Shown here one piece after another: positions 24,641 to 31,961 of a stretch of DNA of 64,000 bases. The stretch covers positions 179,235-243,234 of the forward strand of contig CAJFQM010000001.1 of assembly GCA_904419075.1 (NCBI GenBank), in the 5' to 3' direction. Below the pieces are notes generated by a model. It had not been told where the DNA came from and made no database searches. It saw nothing but the letters and a program-made list of their open reading frames with translations. This DNA is from an uncultured Clostridia bacterium (GTDB taxonomy: Bacteria; Bacillota; Clostridia; Christensenellales; Borkfalkiaceae). The position numbers and the translations under genes were made by a program. How positions within the stretch are numbered: position 1 is the stretch's first letter; each line of letters opens with the position of its first letter.

Positions 24641-27220
24641 TTATTTTGCTGCGAACCAATTTTTTCCGCATCCGACTTCTACGGTAAGAGGAACTTTAAG
24701 CATAACGGCATTTTCCATTTCCGTTTTCAAAATCTCCGATACGATTTCCGCCTCTTCCTCGGGGCAATCGATGACAAGCTCGTCATGGACTTGAAGAACA
24801 AGTTTCGCGCGAAGATTTTGTTCCGTCAATTTTTTGAAAACATTGATCATTGCGATTTTAATAATGTCGGCGCTGGATCCCTGCAACGGCATATTCATTG
24901 CCGCGCGTTCCCCGAAGGAACGGACGTTATAGTTGGAGGATTTCAGCTCATTAATAACTCTGCGCCGTCCGAATAAAGTCGTGATATAACCGTCTTTTTT
25001 GGCTCTTTCCACATTTTCGTCCATATATTTTTTTACGTCGGAATAAGTTTCAAAATACTTGTCGATATAGTCTTTGGCTTTTTTGGCGCTGATTCCGAGA
25101 TCTTTTCCCAACCCGAAAGAGCTTATCCCGTAAATAATTCCGAAATTGACGGCTTTCGCGCTTCTGCGCATTTGCGGAGTGACCTGTTCGACGGGAACCC
25201 CGAATACCTGAGAAGCCGTGATGGAATGAATGTCCTTATGTTCTCTATATGCTTCTATCAGTTCTTTGCAGCCCGAAAAATGAGCCAATAAACGCAGTTC
25301 GATCTGAGAATAATCGGCGTCGACGAGTATATTCCCGGGCCCCGCGATAAAAATTTTTCGAAGTTCTTTGCCTTCTTCGTTTCTGACGGGAATGTTTTGA
25401 AGGTTCGGATTAGCGCTGGAAAGTCGTCCCGTCGAAGTATTCATCTGATTATAAGTCGTATGAACCTTTCCTTCCGTAATCAAAGGTTTAAAACCCTCTA
25501 CATAGGTGGAATTCAGTTTTTGGATTTGCCTGTAACGGAGCAAAAGACGGACAATTTCGTAGTCGTCTGCGTATTTTTCCAAAACTTCCGCCGTCGTCGT
25601 GTAGTTTTTCTTCGATTTACTTTTTTGCGTGCCTTCTCCGATTTTTAATTTTTCGAAAAGAATTTTTCCGAGTTGTACGGGAGAATTGATATTGAATTTT
25701 TCTCCCGCAAGCCGATATATATTTTCGGTAAGACGTTTGAGCTCGGCGTTATATTTTACGGAAAATTCATTGAGAATATTCCAATCGACCCATACTCCCG
25801 TTTTCTCCATATCATACAAAACCTTGGAAAGCGGAAGTTCCACATCGAAATAGAGTTTCTTTTCGGCGTCGTCCAAATCTTCTTTAAAGATCTTATACAG
25901 ACGATAAATTCCGTAAGCCCGATTTTGAATCGGCAAAGAATAATAATTCAGACAAAAATCCAGATTATCGGAATTTCCCGTTCCTTCGGCAATATATTTC
26001 ATTAAAGAAACATCTTCGAACGGAGCCGAAAATTCGATGCTCAATTCCGATAAACGATGCCGTATTTCTTTGGAATTATAAAGGACTATTTTCTTTTGGC
26101 CCGTAAATAGTTTTTCAAAGAAGGGTCTTACGGAATGGATAAAAAATCCGACGTCTAAAAGATTCTTTTTAATCGGGATGACATATTCTTTATCTTCTCC
26201 GTCCGAGCAGAAAAATCGGAACCCGTCGTCCACCCAATCGCATGCCACAAAATCGGCGGCACTTTCATAAACGGACAGTGCGGAATCCATATCTGCGGGA
26301 AAAACTTCCTCAATATTCTTTATTTTCAGGCTTTCCGCTTCCTTTTCGGTAAAAGTAATTTGTCCGTTTTCATCGAAGATAGGCAAGGAAATCATGCTCC
26401 TGAAATCGAGTTCCGCAAACTTTTCCCTTACCGTATGCGGAAAAGGCATACGTAAAACGCAATCGGACAATGTCAGCTGAATGGGTGAATCCACTTTAAT
26501 GGTAGCTAAAAGCCGTGAAAAATAGGCTTCTTGTTTATGATCGGACAGCTTTTTGCTCAATACGCCTTTTATCTCATCCAAATGATCGTATACGCCGTCC
26601 AGACTGCCGTACTCTTCCAAAAGACGATAAGCCGACTTTTCCCCTATTCCCGTAACCCCCGGAATATTGTCCGATTTATCCCCCATCAAAGATTTCAAAT
26701 CGATGATCTGCTCCGGGACGAGCCCGATCTCCTCTTTGAAGTTTCGGGAAGACAGTTCCAGAATATCGCTCACGCCTTTACGGGTATAGCAGACACTGGT
26801 CGTATCGTCGACGAGCTGATACGCATCTCGGTCTCCCGTATAAATGTAGGTCTGAACGGGAAAACGTTTGGCCAGCGTTCCGATAATGTCGTCCGCTTCA
26901 TAGCCTTCAAGCTCGCAAATCCTGATTTTCATCAAAGACAACAGTTCTTTCAATACCGGAACTTGCACTACCAGCTCCTCCGGCATAGGTTTACGCCCGG
27001 CCTTATAGTCGGCATACATTTGATGGCGGAAGGTCGGTGCATGCAGGTCGAACGCCACAGCGAGATAAGAGGGTTTTTTATCGGAAATGATTTTCAGCAA
27101 AAGTTTTACAAATCCGAAAATTCCGTTAGTGGGTAGGCCGCTTTTCGAAGTGAACATAGGCGTTGCGTAATACGCCCTGTTGAGCAGACTGTTACCGTCG
27201 ATCAATACTAATTTTTCCAT
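24641..27220 (-). CDS. polA: DNA polymerase I
   Basis: Gap filling and Okazaki-fragment processing. N-terminal 5'-3' exonuclease (residues 1-290, 'GDKSDNIPGVTGIGEKSA'), a middle 3'-5' exonuclease-like domain, and the family A polymerase with motif A 'DADYSQIELRLLAH', motif B 'RRSAKAVNFGIIYG' and motif C 'QVHDELV'. The middle domain lacks the expected D-x-E metal ligands ('VACDWVDDGF'), so proofreading is probably absent, as in many Bacillota. ATG 27220 (859 residues) is chosen because AAGGA sits nine bases before it; an ATG at 27229 abuts that site. Confidence 0.96.
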   Translation of the reverse strand: MEKLVLIDGNSLLNRAYYATPMFTSKSGLPTNGIFGFVKLLLKIISDKKPSYLAVAFDLHAPTFRHQMYADYKAGRKPMPEELVVQVPVLKELLSLMKIRICELEGYEADDIIGTLAKRFPVQTYIYTGDRDAYQLVDDTTSVCYTRKGVSDILELSSRNFKEEIGLVPEQIIDLKSLMGDKSDNIPGVTGIGEKSAYRLLEEYGSLDGVYDHLDEIKGVLSKKLSDHKQEAYFSRLLATIKVDSPIQLTLSDCVLRMPFPHTVREKFAELDFRSMISLPIFDENGQITFTEKEAESLKIKNIEEVFPADMDSALSVYESAADFVACDWVDDGFRFFCSDGEDKEYVIPIKKNLLDVGFFIHSVRPFFEKLFTGQKKIVLYNSKEIRHRLSELSIEFSAPFEDVSLMKYIAEGTGNSDNLDFCLNYYSLPIQNRAYGIYRLYKIFKEDLDDAEKKLYFDVELPLSKVLYDMEKTGVWVDWNILNEFSVKYNAELKRLTENIYRLAGEKFNINSPVQLGKILFEKLKIGEGTQKSKSKKNYTTTAEVLEKYADDYEIVRLLLRYRQIQKLNSTYVEGFKPLITEGKVHTTYNQMNTSTGRLSSANPNLQNIPVRNEEGKELRKIFIAGPGNILVDADYSQIELRLLAHFSGCKELIEAYREHKDIHSITASQVFGVPVEQVTPQMRRSAKAVNFGIIYGISSFGLGKDLGISAKKAKDYIDKYFETYSDVKKYMDENVERAKKDGYITTLFGRRRVINELKSSNYNVRSFGERAAMNMPLQGSSADIIKIAMINVFKKLTEQNLRAKLVLQVHDELVIDCPEEEAEIVSEILKTEMENAVMLKVPLTVEVGCGKNWFAAK

Positions 27221-27249
27221 AAAAAGCATTCCTTAATGTCGTTAGTATT

Positions 27250-27278
27250 ATTTTACCACGAAATCAAAAAAATCGCAA
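27250..27278 (-). promoter_or_regulatory. polA promoter
   Basis: On the minus strand TTGCGA (27273-27278) and TAAAAT (27250-27255) are 17 bp apart, 30 bases before the polA start. Confidence 0.55.
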
Positions 27279-27327
27279 GGAAAAGAGAAAAAAATCAGAA
27301 AAAACTCTTAAAATAAACTGAAAATAC

Positions 27328-27356
27328 TTGCTTTTTTTTTCTCAATCGTATATAAT
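27328..27356 (+). promoter_or_regulatory. tRNA-Leu promoter
   Basis: TTGCTT (27328-27333) and TATAAT (27351-27356) are 17 bp apart, 31 bases before the tRNA 5' end. Confidence 0.7.
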
Positions 27357-27387
27357 ATTTATGTTTCATAACTTTTCTGTATTTTAT

Positions 27388-27474
27388 GCCGGTGTGTTGG
27401 AACTGGCAGACGAGGCGGACTCAAAATCCGCTGCCTGTGAGGGCGTGTGGGTTCGAGTCCCACCACCGGCACCA
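27388..27474 (+). tRNA. tRNA-Leu (CAA)
   Basis: Type II tRNA with a long variable arm. Acceptor GCCGGTG pairs with CACCGGC. The anticodon stem GCGGA/TCCGC encloses the loop CTCAAAA (anticodon CAA, reading UUG). The T arm contains GGTTCGAGTCC, and the 3' CCA is encoded. It has its own promoter and a strong terminator, so it is a single-gene transcript. Confidence 0.95.
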
Positions 27475-27497
27475 GAAACAAAAGAGGTTAACCTCTC

Positions 27498-27541
27498 AAA
27501 AAGAATAAGTCTTGTCAAAAACGGCAAGACTTATTCTTTTT
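27498..27541 (+). terminator. terminator of tRNA-Leu
   Basis: A 17-bp stem, AAAAAGAATAAGTCTTG with CAAGACTTATTCTTTTT, ends in T residues. A separate perfect palindrome GAGGTTAACCTC sits just before it (27484-27495). Confidence 0.85.
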
Positions 27542-27716
27542 ATCTCTTTTTCGTTTTACCCCCCTCGGGCGGGAAAATTTCAAAATTTCAGATTTCTTCA
27601 GAATAAGCAAGAGAAAATCATACTTGAAATCGGCAATGCTACCAACGGTAGCGCTTATGCAACGATAAAATTTTGATTTTCAGCAATTCGGCTGTTATAA
27701 TACCAAGGAGGTGCCT

Positions 27717-27899
27717 ATGAAGCTTGACGGTTTTGTTAAAAAAATTAAATCATACAGAGAAAATAACAACTATTTACAGGAACAGTTAGCCGTTAAATTA
27801 TAGATTACGAGAAAAACTGTGTCGAAATGGGAAAACGGGAAATACATATCCGCTTTCTTATCTTATTTTGACAAAGACCGAAACCGTTTGGGGGAATAA
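27717..27899 (+). pseudogene. XRE-family HTH regulator broken by an in-frame stop
   Basis: A good ribosome binding site (AAGGAGGT) leads to ATG 27717 and 28 codons of a typical XRE start ('LDGFVKKIKSYRENN...LQEQLAVKL'). A TAG at 27801-27803 follows, and the frame then continues with the recognition-helix motif 'TRKTVSKWENGKY' before a TAA at 27897. The expected 'LxxLYxVSxDxLL' part after the helix-turn-helix is lost or scrambled, so the 3' end is also truncated. A remnant of a small repressor, probably once part of an accessory module. The 27475-27985 gap otherwise holds two terminators and a short hairpin GCTACC/GGTAGC. Confidence 0.7.
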
Positions 27900-27945
27900 A
27901 ATCCCCCTTTCCCGGTACTTAAACTTCGTCGGTCTTGGTGCAACA

Positions 27946-27985
27946 AACAAAAGGCCTAAGTCAAAAACGACTTAGGCCTTTTGTT
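27946..27985. terminator. bidirectional terminator after the PadR-DUF1700 unit
   Basis: AACAAAAGGCCTAAGTC (27946-27962) pairs perfectly with GACTTAGGCCTTTTGTT (27969-27985). It sits directly at the stop codon of the minus-strand DUF1700 gene. Confidence 0.85.
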
Positions 27986-28558
27986 TTAATTTTCTTTTTG
28001 TACTCTGTCTTTTAAGCGCTTATGTTTTCCGACGGATTTGATAAACAATACCGTCAGTTTCCAGAAAGCCCAGCCCAGCAGAAACATTATAACCCCTAAT
28101 CCGATCGAAATGGGCAAAAAGGCAATTGCCGAGGCGGAATAATTACCGATAGTGAGCGTAAGATACGGCATCTCTTTTCCGCAGAAATGCGCTATAAATT
28201 TTATGACTCCCGCAACGGGACAGACAATGCCGCTGAGAATGAAAGCTACTGCCAAACAACTTGTTATGGGCAAAATAAACATACCGCCTATGCTTGCATA
28301 GCTGTAAAACGAAAATATCATGGCGAACTTTTTCCAGCTGAATTTTTTCATTTTACCGATTTCGTCCGCAAGATATGCGCGAGCCAAAACTTTGGGATTG
28401 CCCAACCTGTCTAAAATTTCCTCTGCGGAAACTCCTTTATCTGAAAGTTCCATCATTTCGCTTTTCAGTTCGTTGACGATGTCGATCCGTTCCTCCGCGG
28501 GAAGTGCTTTCAGATATTTTTCCATTTTTACCAAGTAGTTATTTAATATGAGTTCCAT
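27986..28558 (-). CDS. DUF1700 family membrane protein
   Basis: A soluble N-terminal helical domain ('YLVKMEKYLKALPAEER...', then 'LGNPKVLARAYLADE', residues 1-75) precedes three or four membrane helices and a basic C terminus. DUF1700 proteins are usually encoded right after a PadR regulator, as here, and are thought to form a membrane partner of that regulator; the function is not known in detail. ATG 28558 (190 residues) is chosen for the AAAGGAG site inside the end of padR. A longer frame upstream is only the PadR gene read in another frame. Confidence 0.85.
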   Translation of the reverse strand: MELILNNYLVKMEKYLKALPAEERIDIVNELKSEMMELSDKGVSAEEILDRLGNPKVLARAYLADEIGKMKKFSWKKFAMIFSFYSYASIGGMFILPITSCLAVAFILSGIVCPVAGVIKFIAHFCGKEMPYLTLTIGNYSASAIAFLPISIGLGVIMFLLGWAFWKLTVLFIKSVGKHKRLKDRVQKEN

Positions 28559-28560
28559 TT

Positions 28561-28896
28561 TTACTTTTCTCCTTTGATGTCCGAAATCGTTTCCAATAAA
28601 TTTTGCCATTCCGCTGTCATTGAAAATAAATATTTCTTCCCTACGTCCGTAATAAAATAGTATTTTCTCGGCGGCAGCCCCTCTGTCGTTTCTTTCCACG
28701 CAGACGTTAAAGCTCCGTCCTTCAACAACCTCCTGAGCAAAGGATATATTGTGCCTTCGTTCGCCGACATGATGGAGTATTTGCTCAGTTCCCCTATGAT
28801 TTCATAACCATATCGCGGTTTCTTTTCTATCAGCAACAGAATACAATATTCCAAAGTCCCTCTTTTTATTTGGGATTTCCATTCTTCCAAATTCAA
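28561..28896 (-). CDS. PadR family transcriptional regulator
   Basis: A compact winged-helix regulator of the short PadR subfamily (111 residues): 'LEYCILLLIEKKPRYGYEIIGEL' (key residues RYGYEI) and 'EGTIYPLLRRLLKDGAL' for the recognition helix and wing, then a C-terminal dimerisation helix. TTG 28896 is favoured because AAGGAGG lies eight bases upstream; GTG 28905 overlaps that site. It probably represses its own operon with DUF1700, through an ATATAC/GTATAT inverted repeat over the promoter. Confidence 0.9.
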   Translation of the reverse strand: MNLEEWKSQIKRGTLEYCILLLIEKKPRYGYEIIGELSKYSIMSANEGTIYPLLRRLLKDGALTSAWKETTEGLPPRKYYFITDVGKKYLFSMTAEWQNLLETISDIKGEK

Positions 28897-28948
28897 TTCT
28901 GACACCTCCTTCTTGCATTAGTTAATATATATCAAATATCTTATATAC

Positions 28949-28978
28949 ATTGTACTACACAGTATATCGGAATGTCAA
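28949..28978 (-). promoter_or_regulatory. padR promoter with candidate operator
   Basis: On the minus strand TTGACA (28973-28978) and TACAAT (28949-28954) are 18 bp apart. ATATAC and GTATAT, separated by 13 bp, flank the -10 region and may bind PadR. Confidence 0.6.
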
Positions 28979-29054
28979 CTGAATTTTGGTGTCAAATTCA
29001 AAAAATTTTTACTTGCGAGAATTTACCGAATATCGGAATAATTACTATTAAAAA

Positions 29055-29080
29055 CAGCGCAAGTTTCTACTTGCGCTGTG
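29055..29080 (-). terminator. terminator of the AbrB-ABC transporter operon
   Basis: ACAGCGCAAG pairs with CTTGCGCTGT around a six-base loop, followed on the minus strand by TTTTTAATAG. Confidence 0.8.
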
Positions 29081-29128
29081 AAAGCGGATCGCTTTAAGAG
29101 TATGGATATAAGGCGTTGAAACTAGCCG

Positions 29129-29782
29129 TCAAAGATCCACTTTTTCAAAACGTCTGACGGACAGACGTGCCGCAAGCACGCTTCCCGCAGCGTAGACGAC
29201 GAGCCCTGTCGCCAATACTGTCATTTGATAACCCAAGTGGACAAATCCGGGTCGATCGATGTAGTCGCGAACAAACGGGATGGCATGAGAGGCCGTGACG
29301 GCTGCGGCAATGAGCAGAAATAGCACGACGGAAGAAATTAAAAAGGGTTTGCCGACTTTATTCGGCTCTTTGAAATACAAGGGAAAATAGCAAACGTTAA
29401 AGACGGCAAAAAGAATAAATCCCCAGCCTAACAATGCGAAATTTGCGTCCAATCCCGCCTGATTTGTCATTTCGGGAAACAGAAAGGACTTCAAAACAAT
29501 CAAAGCGGCGGCCAAAATCAAAAGTGCCGTTTGCAAAATAATCGCGGTCACGATTCTTGCGAGAGCCGCTTGCCCCTTTCGGACGGGAAGCGTGCAAGTG
29601 AAGAAGATATCTTTATTTTCTCTGCCTGACAGACACATGAAATATACGGAAAGACAGGAAAAGAAGCACATCATTTCATAAGGATAGTTTGGAATAAACA
29701 CAAATGCCGCAAAGAATACAAATACGACGGATGTAGGATGCAGTGCCAACGTAAATTCTTTTTTCAATAGATTCAAAAACAT
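29129..29782 (-). CDS. ABC-2 type transporter permease
   Basis: A 217-residue protein with about six membrane segments and the ABC-2 layout ('MFLNLLKKEFTLALHP' before the first helix, 'TLPVRKGQAALARIV' loop). It is the membrane half of the adjacent ATPase, whose gene it overlaps by 10 bases. The substrate cannot be read from the sequence; AbrB-linked transporters of this size are often exporters of small hydrophobic compounds or peptides. Confidence 0.82.
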   Translation of the reverse strand: MFLNLLKKEFTLALHPTSVVFVFFAAFVFIPNYPYEMMCFFSCLSVYFMCLSGRENKDIFFTCTLPVRKGQAALARIVTAIILQTALLILAAALIVLKSFLFPEMTNQAGLDANFALLGWGFILFAVFNVCYFPLYFKEPNKVGKPFLISSVVLFLLIAAAVTASHAIPFVRDYIDRPGFVHLGYQMTVLATGLVVYAAGSVLAARLSVRRFEKVDL

Positions 29783-30630
29783 TTTTTCTTGTCCTTTTCC
29801 GTTTCGAGATGGATAATGATTTCGTCTAAGTCAACGTCTTTTGCTTCCCCTTCAAAACTCGATAAATCTTCCGTTTTGACGAGTGCTTCGTATCCTTCCT
29901 TTACCCGTTTGAGCCCCAGCACGGAAATCTTGCAGGCTCTTGCCGCTTCGACGTTTTTAAAGGAAACTTTCTTATAGCGGTTTATCAGCTCTTTCAATCC
30001 ACATTCCAGCAGAATGTCTCCGTCGGAAATATATATGATGTCGTCGGCTATACGCATGAGATCGGAGGTAATGTGCGTGGAAAACAGCACGGAAATATTC
30101 TTTTCCCGCGAAAGAGTCAGAATGATATCGCAAAATTCTTCCCTGGAAAGCGGATCCAAACCGCTTGTCGGCTCGTCCATGATGAGAAACTCTGCTCCGT
30201 GCGAAAGAGCCAAAGTAATCGAAAATTTGACCTTCATGCCTTCCGATAAATCATTGACCTTTTTATTTTCGTCAAGAGAAAAGCGTTCGAGATATTCCCG
30301 ATATGTCTGTTCGTTCCAATCGTCATAAAACGAAGATACGGTCTTGCCGATCAGACGTAACTTCTTTAAAGGATAAAAATCAAATCCTCCGCTCACGTAC
30401 CCGATCTTTTGTTTTATGAGCCGCTCATTCTCCCGAAAAGGAAGTCCGAAATATTCGATCTTTCCTTCGCTTGAAATCACATTCATAATGCTTTTCAAAA
30501 TCGTCGTTTTTCCGGCGCCGTTTCGGCCGATAAGTCCCGCGATTCTTCCTTTTCCTACCGAAAACGAGGCGCTTTTCAAATGAAAACGCGGATACTCTTT
30601 TTTAAGATCTGAAACCGTTAAGACATTCAT
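29773..30630 (-). CDS. ABC transporter ATP-binding protein
   Basis: Energises the neighbouring ABC-2 permease. Walker A 'GRNGAGKTT' near residue 35, signature 'LSEGMKVKF' (first residues of the LSGGQ-type motif, G to E at the third position), Walker B 'FLIMDEPTSGLDP' and the H-loop 'STH' are present, with a C-terminal extension of about 70 residues. ATG 30630 is chosen because of an AGGAAAAAGGAA site; it overlaps the AbrB stop codon as ATGA. 285 residues. Confidence 0.92.
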   Translation of the reverse strand: MNVLTVSDLKKEYPRFHLKSASFSVGKGRIAGLIGRNGAGKTTILKSIMNVISSEGKIEYFGLPFRENERLIKQKIGYVSGGFDFYPLKKLRLIGKTVSSFYDDWNEQTYREYLERFSLDENKKVNDLSEGMKVKFSITLALSHGAEFLIMDEPTSGLDPLSREEFCDIILTLSREKNISVLFSTHITSDLMRIADDIIYISDGDILLECGLKELINRYKKVSFKNVEAARACKISVLGLKRVKEGYEALVKTEDLSSFEGEAKDVDLDEIIIHLETEKDKKKCF

Positions 30631-30848
30631 TTTTCCTTTTTCCTCTGAGATTGTACTTGCTTCCAAAATTCTTCCGCAAATTCAAAAGGCTGTATGGCTA
30701 TCCCCTGTCCTTTGTCGGCAAGCAACAATACCGAGTCCCCGGGCTGAAACCCGAACATCTCCCGAACTTCTTTCGGGATGACAATCTGTCCCTTCGGTCC
30801 GATTTTTACCGTCGTCATGAATTTTCCTTCCGGAAATTTTTTTTCCAT
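30627..30848 (-). CDS. AbrB/SpoVT-type DNA-binding protein
   Basis: A 73-residue swapped-hairpin AbrB domain: 'VKIGPKGQIVIPKEVREMFGFQPGDSVLLL' (key residues GPKGQIVIPKEVR). It is first in the operon with the ABC transporter and probably regulates it, as such small AbrB-like genes commonly do. AAGGAAGG precedes the ATG. A MazE-type antitoxin is less likely because no toxin gene follows. Confidence 0.88.
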   Translation of the reverse strand: MEKKFPEGKFMTTVKIGPKGQIVIPKEVREMFGFQPGDSVLLLADKGQGIAIQPFEFAEEFWKQVQSQRKKEK

Positions 30849-30900
30849 TCTGAACCTTCCTTGTATATAAAGTTGGAAAAGTTTTACTTTTCATACTTAT

Positions 30901-30929
30901 ATTATACCTTTTTTGATGACGCTTGTCAA
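30901..30929 (-). promoter_or_regulatory. consensus promoter of the AbrB-ABC operon
   Basis: On the minus strand TTGACA (30924-30929) and TATAAT (30901-30906) are 17 bp apart. Confidence 0.8.
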
Positions 30930-30993
30930 GCAAAAAGCAACAAAAAAAGAACCCGTGCAAAGCCACAAGTCCTTTTCGTGATGTCTTTATATT

Positions 30994-31761
30994 TTATATC
31001 ATATTTTCAAGGATTAATTTATCCGCAACCAATGCGATGAATTCGCTGTTCGTGGGCTTTTCCGTACCCAAATACACTCTTGTTCCGAATACTGCATTAA
31101 TGGCGTCGATTCTGCCGCGATTCCAGGCAACTTCTATTGCATGGCGGATGGCACGTTCGACTTTACTCGGAGTCGTACCGAACTTTTCGGCGATGCTGGG
31201 ATACAGTCCCTTCGTGATATTGTTGATAATGTAAGGTTGTTCGACCGTCATTTTTATTCCCGCGCGCAGATATCCGTATCCCTTGATATGCGGCGGAATG
31301 CCGATGGAAATAAAGATGTCGCTGATTTTTTCTTCCAAGGTAACGGGTCGGCGCTTGGCACTCGCATATTCTTTTCCTTCTCCGGATATCGGCGCATCTT
31401 TCAACAACTCCTCTATCCGTTCCAAAGCTCCTTGCATGGAAAAGGGCTTTACGAGATAGTAATCGGCACCTTCTCCCATCGCCTTTTCCATAAGAGTATC
31501 GCTCGGTACGCCCGTCGCGATAATCTTTGTACCCGTTTCTTCCTTTCGTATCGCCTGAATGACGCCGCAGCCGTCCGTTCCTTTCAGAAACATTCCGACG
31601 ATGGCTAAATCGGGTTTCAATCGGCATAATTCCCGAATTCCCGCCTCCCCATCGTCCCCCGCATACGCGACATTCAGGCCTTCGTGCTTCGCCAGAGTTT
31701 CCTTCAACTCGCTGAGAAGCGCGCCGTTGGATTCCAGCAGTACAACTGTTTTCGAACGCAT
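30994..31761 (-). CDS. spo0A: Spo0A sporulation regulator with atypical receiver
   Basis: Master regulator of sporulation entry. The C-terminal DNA-binding domain is highly conserved ('HIKGYGYLR', 'RVERAIRHAIEVAW'-like 'KVERAIRHAIEVAW', 'KPTNSEFIALVADKL'). The N-terminal receiver keeps the fold and K105 ('VKPF'), but the phosphoacceptor Asp is replaced: the 'VLD-I-MP' position reads V55-G56-M57, and the acidic pocket reads E10-S11 instead of D-D. It therefore may not be phosphorylated in the normal way. ATG 31761 is chosen for AAGGAGG seven bases before it; 255 residues. Spo0A-like boxes lie upstream. Confidence 0.93.
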   Translation of the reverse strand: MRSKTVVLLESNGALLSELKETLAKHEGLNVAYAGDDGEAGIRELCRLKPDLAIVGMFLKGTDGCGVIQAIRKEETGTKIIATGVPSDTLMEKAMGEGADYYLVKPFSMQGALERIEELLKDAPISGEGKEYASAKRRPVTLEEKISDIFISIGIPPHIKGYGYLRAGIKMTVEQPYIINNITKGLYPSIAEKFGTTPSKVERAIRHAIEVAWNRGRIDAINAVFGTRVYLGTEKPTNSEFIALVADKLILENMI

Positions 31762-31794
31762 TGTATCGTTCCTCCTTGAAAAAAATTTGCAGGC

Positions 31795-31929
31795 CTTGTC
31801 GACCTTCATATTTAACAAGGATATTATACTACAAAAAACAGACTTCGTAAAGCAATATTTTACATAATACCAAAATTAATTATCGGAATTTTTGATTTAT
31901 TTTATATTATTCTGTTGAAGTATGTCGAA
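31795..31929 (-). promoter_or_regulatory. spo0A control region with candidate 0A boxes
   Basis: A TATAAT -10 box lies at 31823-31828 on the minus strand with a weak -35 (TTTACG). TATGTCGAA (31921-31929, 8 of 9 to TTTGTCGAA) and CTTGTCGAC (31795-31803, 7 of 9) flank it and suggest autoregulation. Confidence 0.45.
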
Positions 31930-31961
31930 TTTTGTCTATTCTCATAAAAAAGTCTTTTTTC

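Noticed and set aside
24641..27220. Missing proofreading motifs in PolA as a novelty
   Set aside because: A degenerate 3'-5' exonuclease domain is common in Bacillota DNA polymerase I.
27328..27606. Plus-strand frame across tRNA-Leu
   Set aside because: It spans the tRNA gene, its promoter and its terminator; not coding.
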